DNA of 64,000 nucleotides. It comes from Holothuria scabra. Its lineage: Eukaryota; Echinodermata; Holothuroidea; Aspidochirotida; Holothuriidae. Every line of letters starts with the position of its first letter. Position 1 is the first letter of the stretch. The stretch covers positions 11,798,001-11,862,000 of the forward strand of contig CM074184.1 in assembly GCA_037179385.1 (NCBI GenBank), written 5' to 3'. Of this stretch, positions 26,156 to 36,319 are shown piece by piece. Under the pieces are notes generated by a model that saw only the letters and a list, made by a program, of their open reading frames with translations, did no database searches and was not told where the DNA came from. A program made the position numbers and the translations under genes.

Positions 26156-26780
26156 AAACACTAAAATCCTTTCAAATATTTCATGTTAAATAATAGCAAA
26201 CGGACAAATTAATATTTGCAGAGAGATTCCCAAAATTAACATATAGTTTTACACTGTGAACCTGTATTCTGTTCACAGGGCTATTTCATTATTCATATTG
26301 GTTACGGTACGCAATTTCCAAATTACCACGAAAATTTTTCAAAATACATATAAAACTTAAATAAGATTTGAAGGTTTAACGGGTCAATTTAAAATAGAAA
26401 AACACTTTTCTAACTTTATAAATGTCACACTGTCGGTGTTCCATTTACACTGGGGCACTGGGGATAAAATCAGTTAACACACATACTATAAACGAGTTAT
26501 TGGTGAATGTAGTACATTTTATTATATATAATATTGTAAAACACCGCTTCAGTACTTTTATGCACTGCCGATTGAAAGATGAAATATATCAAAATGTGAA
26601 AGGGGATACTAAATCAACTGACTTACCTATTACCTATTTTTGGAATCAACCATATATATACATATATATATTTAATATATACATATATGTACATAGAAAT
26701 TAAAGGAAGATGATAAGTAGCGGAAATAGTCGCATTTTTAAACTTTTGTAGAATTTTTACATCTAACATTGGCAACCTTT
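26156..26780. other. FUT-A intron, unremarkable
   Basis: AT-rich sequence with a short TA-rich patch near 26650-26690. Confidence 0.35.
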
Positions 26781-27056
26781 GCTCCACCCAGGACTCGAAC
26801 CCTTTAGCCGGGAACTTACGCCTTGATCTTCCTTCAATTTCTATGTCAGAAAGTCGCAATGTCACACCAATACTTCCTTACATTTCCACGATTGGCGGGG
26901 CATACTTGTGACGCAATGATGTATAAACAGTCTCTCTCGGTACTTGAATTCATTCGACCGGTTCTTTCGACAGCTGCTCTCACAGCTCGATCGGCAGGGC
27001 GTAAGTTCCCGGCTAAAGGGTTCTGAGGTTGCGTGGGTTCGAGTCCTGGGTGGAGC
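26781..27056. repeat. Inverted pair of tRNA-like sequences
   Basis: 26781-26822 is the reverse complement of 26998-27056 (GGCGTAAGTTCCCGGCTAAA ... GTCCTGGGTGGAGC), except that the right copy has 17 extra bases. The right copy extends 5' to an A-box-like GCTCGATCGGCAGGGCG and has the B-box-like GGGTTCGAGTCC. Probably two SINE heads or a foldback element. Confidence 0.55.
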
Positions 27057-27328
27057 GCAGTTAGTAAAGTCTTTCATAATAAGGCATTAAAGCGTAAAAA
27101 CATATAAAAGAGAGGAAAAGCGAAAAAACATATAAAAGAGAGGAACAAAAGCAAAACGAATTCAAAAGGGGAAAGAAAAAGGTAAAACCTTTTAGAGGAG
27201 AAGCGAAATGCTGTACGTACGGCAATAATGAACAAAAACTAGGACCAGTAGCTGACTCTTTTACGAGAATTGAATTCTTTTCTCTTGTTTAGACCATAAG
27301 GGTGCACAGTACATAGTTGTGCCATCCA

Positions 27329-27700
27329 TTAAGCTTCCCGTTTCGTTAAAATGGTGTTTACATTAGAGGTACTGCTAATTTTTTCAATAATAATAAAACG
27401 CATATGGTCGAGATTGTGAGACTTAGAGTTAAAGTGTACTGATAACTCACACCTTGATTTGTTATTAACGAGGTCCGATTTGTGGTTTCGGAACCGGACC
27501 TTAAAGGGGGTGGCAGTAGATCCAACATATTGTAAGTTACATAGTGAACAGGTGGCTAAATAAATAACATTACAGCTAGTACAAGAAACGCTTTCAGAAA
27601 TCGAGTACCTTTTACCGGTGCAAGAACTTGAAAGTCCAACCTGTTTCGTAAGGGCCAATAATGTAGGTCCTCCCTCCTCAGAAGCCTGAAGTAGAATGAT
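27329..27700 (-). pseudogene. Penelope-like GIY-YIG fragment, type B
   Basis: A 109-residue minus-strand frame encodes CTSCNVIYLATCSLCNLQYV, then GSTATPFKVRFRNHK and a conserved HFNSKSHN. This is a GIY-YIG domain with the CxxC lead-in typical of Penelope/Poseidon-like elements and differs from the type A domain next to it. No RT of its own is visible, so it is a 3' fragment. It lies directly downstream of the type A remnant in the same orientation. Confidence 0.72.
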
Positions 27701-27818
27701 GTCAATAACGTTAAATACGTATGTGTGCGCTGCTTTTGAACGTGTCCGTTTTAAAGCACGTGTTCGTTCCGTGTTCGTTGTGAACAGGCAAGAACGGTCT
27801 TCAGAGGGCCAAGATACA

Positions 27819-29176
27819 TTACCTTTTAGAATAATTACACAGTAAATGATTGTTCCTGTGTCTCCAAGAGCTTATCGGTTCGTTTCTTTTATTTAGAGTT
27901 GCTAAGGAAGGTTTGAGTATAATGAAGAACTTTTCTTCCAGACAGAGATTACAAGTTTTAGAGGATGTGGAGTATGCTCGGGCTTCGTTCATGAGTTTCC
28001 ATTTTACAGAGTGTTCTACATTTGAATCCTTTAGTTTCCAGATGTATTCACTGAGTGCAGTTGCGTTTCTTTTGTCTTTGTGTTTAAAGTTAGACTTGCG
28101 GGCGGTGTATCTTGTTTTGAATGTGTTCTCTGTTAGACCAATATATGTTTCTTCGTTGTGGTTGTCGTGGCGTGTAACGGTTGCTTGGTACACAATGTTG
28201 TTGGTGAGGCAGTTGCCTTCCAATTGGCACTCGCTTTGCTTTTTGCAATTGCAGTTGCTTTGCGTTGCTGGTTGTACTTCCTGTTTCGCCAGTATGTATT
28301 TGTTGTGCGCTGATATAATTTGGTCTATGTTTGCCATGCAGCTGTAACTCAGTTTCACCGTGTTTCTGTTGAGTAATGTGTATAGTTTGTGCCCAGGTGG
28401 GAAGCAGCTGTCCAAGAGGTAAAAGAATTTCTTGCCAATGTTGGTTGTGACACTGTCACTATAGGGGGGTTGAACCAGGTTATGTTCCTATTTCGTCTTC
28501 GTTTCGGGGCTCCCTTGGAATGACTGGTGGTAGGGGATTGGGTCTCGTACTTTAGGTTGTACCCATAGCCACTTCTTTGTAATGCTTCTTGGTATACGGG
28601 CGATGATGTGTTGAATGTGTCTTCGTCGGAAGAAATGTTGGATAGTCTCCTGTTGATGCTTTCTGGCATGTTCTTTATGATAAGTTGGGGGTGGTTGCTC
28701 TGTTTGTGCACATAGAGAGGGGTGTTGTTGGGTTTCATGTATGGCTTGTATGTGCTTGTACTAAGCTCAAGGGTAAGGTCTAAGAAGTTCACTATCTGTT
28801 GTTTGCTTCAATTTCTATTTTAAGCTTGTTTTTTTGAGAATATCTTGCATATTTCTTTCTTTATTATTTCTGTTTGCCTTGGTGTTGCTTTGCAAACAGC
28901 CAAACCGTCGTCTCTGTATCGGCCGACGTTCATGTTAATGTGCTGAAGTTGTGACAGGAGGTACAATCCTACCAGTTCACAAGTTTCAGAACCGTCGAAA
29001 CTACCCATGGTGACATCGAATAAAGATTCGGTACGCTTGCACCATGGTGTTTCAACGTTGAACAGCATAGTTTTCTTTGTGTGGAAGATAATATGCATTT
29101 CGAATGCTGGTATGTCTGTGTAGTTTGATTCAAAGTCTAAAGCCTCGTTGAGGAGGTCGGCAATCTGCAGGCAGTA
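27819..29176 (-). pseudogene. Penelope-like element (type A), RT end + GIY-YIG, frameshifted
   Basis: Three successive minus-strand frames continue one protein. 28820-29176 gives the end of the reverse transcriptase (LFDVTMGSFDGSETCELVG, then RYRDDGLAV with the catalytic DD). 28355-28810 gives the linker (FLDLTLELSTSTYKPYMKPN, SNHPQLIIKNMPESI). 27819-28415 gives a Cys-rich segment (CNCKKQSECQLEGNCLTNN) and the GIY-YIG endonuclease (ETYIGLTENTFKTRY, then SEYIWKLKD and CNLCLEEKFFI). RT followed by GIY-YIG is the Penelope-like signature. Frame changes make it a pseudogene. Its upstream part is lost at a TA tract at 29177. Confidence 0.82.
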
Positions 29177-29210
29177 CTATATATATATTTATATATATAT
29201 ATATATATAT
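29177..29210. repeat. Short TA tract between Penelope-like remnant and SINE array
   Basis: (TA)n with ATTT interruption. It marks the truncation point of the Penelope-like copy and the tail of SINE unit 1. Confidence 0.85.
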
Positions 29211-29579
29211 AAATCAAATTGGTAAAGCTGGAAAATCTGGCTGAGGTGAAAAAACGATGTTGACTCCACCGGGATTCGAACTCGGGACCTCCCGCTTTCT
29301 AGTGCGGACGCTCTAACCACTGAGCCATGAAGCCAAGTTGGTTTGGCCTTTGTTCAAATAACAGATGAAGCAACTCGCAATTCACCTCCTGAGCAGGCGC
29401 CTAATTTTTTGGAACAGCACTAGTTCTCGTTTGACGCAAACCTAACCAGAGATCAAAGTTGATGCTATCCAGCTGAACACAATTGTTTATTCGCCAGCGG
29501 ATCTCCGAAGAGATACAGAAACCTGTGAAAGCAGAAATGAAGTGAAAATAAACGCTGACGACAACTGCGTGGAATATAT
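29211..29579 (-). repeat. tRNA-derived SINE, tandem unit 1 (369 bp)
   Basis: Read on the minus strand, the unit has a leader of about 220 nt, then a tRNA-like part with an A box (TGGCTCAGTGGTTAGAGC) and a B box (GTTCGAATCCC), then about 55 nt ending TTTGATTT and a TA tract. The anticodon arm is imperfect, so this is a SINE rather than a tRNA gene. It abuts the next unit directly, with an exact 369-bp period and no visible differences. Confidence 0.75.
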
Positions 29580-29948
29580 AAATCAAATTGGTAAAGCTGG
29601 AAAATCTGGCTGAGGTGAAAAAACGATGTTGACTCCACCGGGATTCGAACTCGGGACCTCCCGCTTTCTAGTGCGGACGCTCTAACCACTGAGCCATGAA
29701 GCCAAGTTGGTTTGGCCTTTGTTCAAATAACAGATGAAGCAACTCGCAATTCACCTCCTGAGCAGGCGCCTAATTTTTTGGAACAGCACTAGTTCTCGTT
29801 TGACGCAAACCTAACCAGAGATCAAAGTTGATGCTATCCAGCTGAACACAATTGTTTATTCGCCAGCGGATCTCCGAAGAGATACAGAAACCTGTGAAAG
29901 CAGAAATGAAGTGAAAATAAACGCTGACGACAACTGCGTGGAATATAT
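29580..29948 (-). repeat. tRNA-derived SINE, tandem unit 2 (369 bp)
   Basis: Copy of unit 1 with no visible differences, joined head-to-tail through GGAATATATAAATCAAATT. The third unit starts at 29949 and is broken after ten bases by the LINE. Confidence 0.75.
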
Positions 29949-30331
29949 AAATCAAATTTTTTTTTTTTTCCTCCATAGAAGGAATAACTTTATTAACAAG
30001 GCAAAAAAACATAGAGAAGACAAAGAAGAAAAATAAATAAATAATTTACAATATTTACAAAAGATTAGTTAAAGCAGCACACAATATAAACAGAACAAGT
30101 TCATCTTACACAAAAAAAAAAAAAAAAAAAGTATTTTAACCTTCGACACTCTGCTTTGACATCACTGAAAACAAAGACACTTTTCATAACCAACAGCATA
30201 GCACAGTAAAGTTAAATTGATGAAAGAAGCAAAACAAAACAAATTAAGAAACAGAAGAGGTAAACTTATAAGTCTGTGAGCAATTATACGCCACAAGTAA
30301 CAGTCGTACCTACCGTCCTGACTGTAAACAT

Positions 30332-33300
30332 CTAATTCTTGTTTGAACCTTTTGGGTAATTTAATTTGAATGCCAGATTCCCATTATTTAAAGTTACAAA
30401 GGAATTCCCCACCAACCAGAGTTTCTGAAAACGTTCACTACTAAGCCTCTCCCTATCAACTTTAACACGATTTTCAATACTTTTAATAATTGAATTAATA
30501 ATCAAATTAGATGGCTGTAAAATGGACTCAAAAATATGCGTGCATCTAGATTTCCAGATAAAATACTTAGCCACCACTACAATAAACCAGAGACGATCAA
30601 ACACATTCTTAGTAATCTTAGGACTATGAAATCCGAACAAGAAAAAGCTTAAATCCATCTTAAAATTCCTATTATTTACAAAAAGAAGCACATGATTTAG
30701 CCACAACAAGATTGTTTTCACTTTTGGGCAATCCCAAAAAATATGATTGACTGACTCAATGACTGTGCAGTTCTGCATTGGGCAAATTCCATCCCCCATT
30801 CCCCACTTATTTATCCTGGCACCAGTATAAAGAACACCATGCGCTAATCGCCACTGAAAGTCTTTCAATTTGTTATCTAAAATGGGAAGGAAAGCTAATT
30901 TCCAAATCCAAGCCCACGGATACGTTGGGTTCCGATTCACACATGCAATGCTCACATTTGAATCCCGAAGAAGCTTAACAATGTCTTTGGTGCGCAGACA
31001 GACAGATGTAAACTCACTGTTTAACTGAAACAATTTCGTAATAACATTACAAGCATGCTGAAGATGATCAGTACAGACATCGGCATTAGGTCGGGAATTA
31101 GACCACACGTGTGGAAATAGCCTGCGTAGCAGTTTAGCTGTAAAGTACCTAGCCAGGGAAAGATGAATAGGTATGGGGACTTCCCCACAGTCCATTAGAG
31201 GGAACAAGGGTTTAACAAGGAGGGCATCCATTTTATCCCTCAGATTATCTAGATTTATTCCTCCATTCACCTTAGGCATGACCATAGCCTTTCGGTGTAC
31301 CAGATCAGGCTTATTATCTCCCCAAATGAATGCAAAAGTGGTCTTATTAATCTCCTTCAAAACTGACTCTGGCATGTTAAATACAGGAGCAACAAAATAC
31401 AACAGAGGAAATAAGAGAGAATTAACAACCACAATTTTGCCAATAAGAGACAAGTGAGCAGATTTCCAGAGGTTTACCCTAGCCACTATCTTTTTAACTT
31501 TTTCAGACCAATTTTGTAGGACGGCATTGTTAGAACCAAACCAGATGCCGGTAATTTTAATGCTAGAATAGCTCCACTCAAGATCAACTGGTATATGCTT
31601 TGAGGCCATCAACCCCAGCTTAAGTCCCTGGGTTTTCTCCAGATTAATAGTGGCACCTGTAGCCCTCTGAAAAAGCTCAAAGGCTTTAATAAATTGCACG
31701 ATATCCTGAACATTTGAAGAGACACATGTTGCATCATCCGCATATTGAAAAAACTTGATCTTTTTATTTCTCCCCCCGGGTAAAGAAAAACCTTCAATTT
31801 GGTCACTGTTATTAATGTACCGAGCTAACGGTTCAATAAAGAGTACATACAGAAGAGGGGAAAGAGGGCATCCCTGCCTTACACCACGATAAATACCAAC
31901 AGGTTTGGAAAGTTCCCCATTGATCAACAAGCAACTCCTTATACCATTGTAAAGAATGGAGATCCATTTTACAAAATTATCCCCAAATCCCATCTTACGA
32001 AGAATTTTAAACAGAAATAACCAATCAACTTTATCAAATGCCTTTTCTTGATCAACTGAAAGCAGGCAAAGCCCTAAATCCTTCAGACGGGTATAGTCAA
32101 TGATATCTCTTATTAATATCAAATTACTATGAACAGTACGTCCCGGGACAGCACAAGCTTGAAACACATTTACAACGTCTGCCATAACATTGGACAATCT
32201 CATTTGTAAAACTTTTGACAAAATTTTGTAATCCGAATTTAGCAAACTAATTGGGCGCCAGTTTTTAGGACTCAAGAGATCCCCCTTCTTAGGAATCAAA
32301 GAAACTACTGCAGTCTGCTGGGATGGCGTTAGTACCCCTCTAGCAAAAATATCATTATACACCTCCACCAGATCCGCACCAACCAAATCAAAAAACTTCA
32401 GATAAAATTCATATGGTAGACCATCAATGCCAGGAGCCTTATTTTTAGAAGCACCCTTTAATGCTGAGAAAATCTCCCCCAAAGTAATGGGGGCCTCTAG
32501 TTGATCCCTTTTCTTTTTGTCAATACTAATATTCAAATCATTGATGAAAACGTCCTGTACATTAAAATCCACATTATTCTCTTTTGAATACAAATCAGAA
32601 TAAAAATCATGAAAAACATTAGTTATATCATCCTTTTTATCATGAATAGTTCCGTTGCGTCCCCGAACTGAACCGATAAGCTTCTTACTTCCGCGATGAC
32701 ATTCCATGCGAAAGAAGAAAGCTGACGGTCGCTCACTTAAATTTAGATAGTTGGCTCTGGACCTTATGTAGGCCCCTTCCACTTCCATGGAAATCAAGTC
32801 ATTAACCTCTTCCATTGAAGAAGTCATGCACTTCAATTGCAATTGTTTTAACTTATCTTTCTTATCTCTTGCATGACGCTTACTATGACTAATAGCTAGC
32901 TCTTTTATTCTACTTTTAATGTTTTCCCACCAAACCGAAACAGATTCAAATCCAGGTTTGAGTGACCTCCACATACTATAATGATTTTGTAGGTCACAGC
33001 AAAAATCATCATCTTTATTCAAAGTAACATTATACTTCCAGTATCCCTTACCCCTAGTATTACGACTGTTGAGCTCCAAGTCCAAATAAATCGGGTTATG
33101 ATCAGAGAAGGGAAGACGCACTGTTTCAGCTTGGGTGATCTTCATACATTTGGACACATAAACTCTGTCTATTCTGGAACTTTGAACCGAATTGGTACGA
33201 AACCAAGTATGACCAGGATTGTTAGGTTGCACAGACCTATACCCATCCACTAAGTGAAGAGAAGCCATCACCTCTCTCACTACATCTGCACTTGAGTCAG

Positions 33301-33778
33301 GGCTTATCGATTGACTTACATTTCGATCCACCTCGTTTAAAACACAATTGAAGTCACCGGCAAGGATGACTGGATTTGTGCCCCTTACATATCTATAAAT
33401 ATTCCTAAAGAACGAGCGTCTCTCAGATTGACTATTAGGAGCATAAATATTGCACACTCTAAACGTGTAATTTTGAAGCGAACACAACACAGAAATAACT
33501 CTTCCATTTGCATCAAAATCTACACCTGAAAGGCTAACAGGCAAATTCTTTCTGAAAACGATACACACTCCCGTAGATTTATTAGTAGCGCTTGGAGAAA
33601 AGACAAACCTCGAACTCCAGTGATCGCTTAAAATCTTGTAATCATCGCGAGTTGAGAAAAAGGTCTCTTGCAATAACAGGATGTCAATGTCAAAAATATT
33701 ACACCATTCAACAACCTTCAAGCTCTTCGTTTTATTAGACATTCCATTTACATTGAAGGATGCAATTCTTAATTTCAT
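30332..33778 (-). CDS. LINE ORF2, AP-like endonuclease + reverse transcriptase
   Basis: About 1148 aa from the Met at 33778 (MKLRIASFNVNGM); the frame is open back to 33832, overlapping the end of ORF1. The endonuclease motifs are in order: SFNVNG, LLQETF, GDFNC, SRIDRVYVS and SDHNPIYLDL. The reverse transcriptase follows with KAPGIDGLPYEFY, NWRPISLLNSDYK, SVDQEKAFDKVDW, RGVRQGCPLSPLLY and the catalytic FFQYADDATC (about residue 690). The C-terminal Cys-His motif is CPMQNC...VNHIFWDC. It nicks target DNA and copies element RNA by target-primed reverse transcription. Domain order, the C-terminal Cys-His motif and two-ORF layout fit the L1/Tx1 group. No stop or frameshift is seen. Confidence 0.92.
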   Translation of the reverse strand: MKLRIASFNVNGMSNKTKSLKVVEWCNIFDIDILLLQETFFSTRDDYKILSDHWSSRFVFSPSATNKSTGVCIVFRKNLPVSLSGVDFDANGRVISVLCSLQNYTFRVCNIYAPNSQSERRSFFRNIYRYVRGTNPVILAGDFNCVLNEVDRNVSQSISPDSSADVVREVMASLHLVDGYRSVQPNNPGHTWFRTNSVQSSRIDRVYVSKCMKITQAETVRLPFSDHNPIYLDLELNSRNTRGKGYWKYNVTLNKDDDFCCDLQNHYSMWRSLKPGFESVSVWWENIKSRIKELAISHSKRHARDKKDKLKQLQLKCMTSSMEEVNDLISMEVEGAYIRSRANYLNLSERPSAFFFRMECHRGSKKLIGSVRGRNGTIHDKKDDITNVFHDFYSDLYSKENNVDFNVQDVFINDLNISIDKKKRDQLEAPITLGEIFSALKGASKNKAPGIDGLPYEFYLKFFDLVGADLVEVYNDIFARGVLTPSQQTAVVSLIPKKGDLLSPKNWRPISLLNSDYKILSKVLQMRLSNVMADVVNVFQACAVPGRTVHSNLILIRDIIDYTRLKDLGLCLLSVDQEKAFDKVDWLFLFKILRKMGFGDNFVKWISILYNGIRSCLLINGELSKPVGIYRGVRQGCPLSPLLYVLFIEPLARYINNSDQIEGFSLPGGRNKKIKFFQYADDATCVSSNVQDIVQFIKAFELFQRATGATINLEKTQGLKLGLMASKHIPVDLEWSYSSIKITGIWFGSNNAVLQNWSEKVKKIVARVNLWKSAHLSLIGKIVVVNSLLFPLLYFVAPVFNMPESVLKEINKTTFAFIWGDNKPDLVHRKAMVMPKVNGGINLDNLRDKMDALLVKPLFPLMDCGEVPIPIHLSLARYFTAKLLRRLFPHVWSNSRPNADVCTDHLQHACNVITKLFQLNSEFTSVCLRTKDIVKLLRDSNVSIACVNRNPTYPWAWIWKLAFLPILDNKLKDFQWRLAHGVLYTGARINKWGMGDGICPMQNCTVIESVNHIFWDCPKVKTILLWLNHVLLFVNNRNFKMDLSFFLFGFHSPKITKNVFDRLWFIVVVAKYFIWKSRCTHIFESILQPSNLIINSIIKSIENRVKVDRERLSSERFQKLWLVGNSFVTLNNGNLAFKLNYPKGSNKN

Positions 33779-33800
33779 TGCGGGGAAGAAAGATGTTCCA

Positions 33801-35396
33801 CTACTTTTTCCGTTTGAGATAAAACTGATCATAAAATTCCAGTTCCTTCTTTACAGCGAATTCTGCATGACTGGAAGCAATATGATTCAGCCACTCCCGA
33901 GGGTTAGCAAATAGTTTTGTACAAACCTTGTGAAGAACACATGGATACTGCGGCTTATCCACCTCGGGATGAACATCCATTAAATGCTTCTGCAATTCTG
34001 CATACCTGGAGAAATTAGCTTGACATCCATTTACTACACAAGAATGCCAAGGGTACTCTTCAATAAAGATCTGGGTCATTTTAACATAGTCGATTGGATT
34101 TTCTCTAGGAAAGCGATTGCCAACACGAACTCTCTCCCTGCGCTTGTGAACACTGGGCTGGGAAGCACTTCTCTTTCGAGCAATCCCACTGCCTCTAAGA
34201 GCGGTCCTCCCCTCTCTAGACTCATATGCTGGAGTACTCGATCCTACCGAAAAACTTCGTGTCTCACCTGGTTCACTCGTTCCAGCGTTATTGCTGTTTT
34301 TGCCGTTTTTACACTTAGACTGGGGAGTAGGCCGAGAAATTGAGGTAGGTGACTGAGAACAGGTGTTACCAGAACCCTCTGTACACCAAAGTTGTGAATT
34401 CTCATCTTCCACCGTTTCATCTACATCTTTGCCTTCCACCTCTTCTAATGGTTCTGAATTTTGAGTCGCATGACTGTCCATTAAGACTTCCCCGTCAGAT
34501 GAATTATCAGTTTCCACGAGGTAATCTGTGCCCTCCTGACAGTCCATGCTAACAATGTCTCCCTTGTTCGGATCAGTATAACCTCCGCAGTCTATCTCTT
34601 TCTTTTCATCAGTCCGGTTTTCCAATTCTTTTCCTAAATTAATACCCCTCTCAGAGCTTCCTGCATGCAGTGACGTACTAGGCCTGTCATTTTTCTGCAT
34701 CGGATCAATTACATTTTCAACTCTCTGCCATTTACCAGGTATTGGCTGAACTTTGTTGGCAAAAGATATAGGACAATCGCTCTGTTTATGACCTGGCCGT
34801 TCACAAATTGGACAAATTATTTCGGAAGTACAGTCTTTAGTTATGTGACCAAAGGCTTGACAACGATAACACTTAAGGTACTTACAATCCTTCACTTCGT
34901 GATCTTTCAGTCCGCATCGGAGACAAGTACGAGGCTGATCATGATAACGCACCCAACAACTTCTTCCTCCTAACTGCAAGGATGACGGGATGTCATGTTT
35001 CAAGACCATTCGATACTGCCGTATCCCATTAAAAACGTTTGGATAGTCCTTATATGTTTTGAAGCGACCGGCTAATACCCGTCCATACTTTCCCAATACA
35101 TAGCGAACGGCACTGTCCTGCAACTCGTGAGGAACGTGTAACACATTAACTATAGTCGCGGAACTGCTATACGTATTTACTGTAAAGCCACACCCTTGCT
35201 CAAGCTGCGGCAAAAACGTTCTCATAATAATTGCCGATTTAAACGTTATATCCCACATACGGTTTGGTAACTCTTGAACGGCTGTCAGATGAGTTGCTGG
35301 ATCCACTCCAATCCCCTTCAAAACTTCAAAAATCTGTAAACTTTTACCATTATCTGAAGACACTTGCACAGATGTCTCGCGAGTAAGCGTCGCCAT
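33801..35396 (-). CDS. LINE ORF1, CCHC zinc-knuckle nucleic-acid-binding protein
   Basis: 531 aa from the Met at 35396; seven upstream in-frame residues would come from the TA-rich flank, so this Met is preferred. About residues 155-205 hold three CX2CX4HX4C knuckles (CLRCGLKDHEVKDC, CYRCQAFGHITKDC, CPICERPGHKQSDC). A Ser/Glu-rich linker and a basic patch (KRSASQPSVHKRRERVR) follow. Near the C terminus (about 450-510) are two C2H2-like fingers, CVVNGCQANF...HLMDVH and CVLHKVC...HIASSH. Its role in the family is to bind element RNA in the retrotransposition particle. The stop lies 22 nt upstream of the likely ORF2 start, so ORF2 may be translated by reinitiation. Confidence 0.88.
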   Translation of the reverse strand: MATLTRETSVQVSSDNGKSLQIFEVLKGIGVDPATHLTAVQELPNRMWDITFKSAIIMRTFLPQLEQGCGFTVNTYSSSATIVNVLHVPHELQDSAVRYVLGKYGRVLAGRFKTYKDYPNVFNGIRQYRMVLKHDIPSSLQLGGRSCWVRYHDQPRTCLRCGLKDHEVKDCKYLKCYRCQAFGHITKDCTSEIICPICERPGHKQSDCPISFANKVQPIPGKWQRVENVIDPMQKNDRPSTSLHAGSSERGINLGKELENRTDEKKEIDCGGYTDPNKGDIVSMDCQEGTDYLVETDNSSDGEVLMDSHATQNSEPLEEVEGKDVDETVEDENSQLWCTEGSGNTCSQSPTSISRPTPQSKCKNGKNSNNAGTSEPGETRSFSVGSSTPAYESREGRTALRGSGIARKRSASQPSVHKRRERVRVGNRFPRENPIDYVKMTQIFIEEYPWHSCVVNGCQANFSRYAELQKHLMDVHPEVDKPQYPCVLHKVCTKLFANPREWLNHIASSHAEFAVKKELEFYDQFYLKRKK

Positions 35397-35410
35397 ATTT
35401 GCATATATAT

Positions 35411-35595
35411 AAATCAAATTGGTAAAGCTGGAAAATCTGGCTGAGGTGAAAAAACGATGTTGACTCCACCGGGATTCGAACTCGGAACCTCCCGCTTTCT
35501 AGTGCGGACGCTCTAACCACTGAGCCATGAAGCCAAGTTGGTTTGGCCTTTGTTCAAATAACAGATGAAGCAACTCGCAATTCACCTCCTGAGCA
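35411..35595 (-). repeat. tRNA-derived SINE, tandem unit 3, interrupted and truncated
   Basis: This is the continuation of the array beyond the LINE. It matches units 1 and 2 through the tRNA-like part with one visible substitution (CTCGGAACC for CTCGGGACC), then runs into TA repeats after CCTGAGCA, losing the rest of the 5' leader. Confidence 0.72.
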
Positions 35596-35627
<32 letters not shown>

Positions 35628-35669
35628 AATAATATTATAAATAAATATATATATAAATGTATATATATA

Positions 35670-35700
<31 letters not shown>

Positions 35701-35724
35701 ATATATATATATATATATATATAT
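35596..35724. repeat. TA and (AAAT)n microsatellite
   Basis: Alternating TA runs and a run of about eight AAAT units (35670-35702), following the truncated third SINE unit. Confidence 0.88.
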
Positions 35725-36319
35725 CTTATTGCGGATTAGGGCGAAAAATCGTCTGAAAAAACGACCCATAGGGCGAAAAAACCGTTTCCCCTTAACGTTT
35801 TGACACACATTTTCAATGGGAATACGTGACAGTATGGTAAATCCTCACATACCATACGTAGTACATGTAATTACGTAAATGTATACCAACTTACGTACAC
35901 GTATCCGTTAACACAAACGTATGAGGGGCCATTGAAATAATTTTTCCGTTTACGTATTCCTATAGAAAAAGTGTGCATAAACGTTACGGCGAAACTTATA
36001 TTTCGCCCCCAAAATTTTTCCCCCTTAAGGTCGACTTTTCAACAACAACTTTCCCCCTAAGTGCCGAATTAGTGAAATATATATATGTTTTTGTTCATGT
36101 ATATATGTATATGTTCCTCGTTCACAAGTGCTACAGTGATTGCAGATTTATAGTAAAAAAATACGTGAAATTGTATAATAATGCACAAGCATGCTTTCCT
36201 AAATCTTTCTGTTCCTTCATTCTTGAAACAATCAGACTAGGTAGCTAGAGGAGGTTTTACGACAACCAACACGAATGTGTTATATAATGTCACCAAGTTC
36301 GAAGGAGTTACATTGTAAA
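35725..36319. repeat. Possible inverted-repeat element plus spacer
   Basis: 35730-35800 (ATTAGGGCGAAAAATCG, CCGTTTCCCCTTAACGTT) and 35975-36070 (AACGTTACGGCGAAAC, TTCGCCCCC, CCCTAAGTGCCGAATTAG) are loosely inverted to each other. Possibly a decayed MITE. No gene. Confidence 0.35.

Larger units (their letters stand above)
29943..35420 (-). mobile_element. Near-full-length L1/Tx1-type LINE with target-site duplication
   Basis: Non-LTR retrotransposon in reverse orientation. The 3' end is a 12-base A tail (T run on + at 29957-29968). The flanks repeat ATATATAAATCAAATT on the + strand (29943-29958 and 35405-35420), giving a target-site duplication of up to 16 bp and an element of about 5.45 kb. 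It carries two open frames in the order ORF1-ORF2 and a 3' UTR of about 370 bp. Almost nothing precedes the ORF1 ATG at 35396 (about 8 nt), so the 5' UTR is either minimal or truncated. It is inserted at the start of the third unit of a tandem SINE array inside the FUT-A intron. Intact ORFs plus a clear duplication suggest a young insertion. Confidence 0.9.

Noticed and set aside
27850..28347. 165-codon plus-strand frame
   Set aside because: Antisense of the Penelope-like remnant.
29263..29336. Functional tRNA gene on the minus strand
   Set aside because: A and B boxes are present, but the anticodon arm is imperfect and the sequence is part of a multi-copy SINE.
29211..29958. CRISPR-like array
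   Set aside because: Repeats are 369 bp without spacers, in a eukaryotic genome.
30332..33832. Host gene with endonuclease and RT domains
   Set aside because: A tail, target duplication, ORF1 partner and domain order show a LINE.
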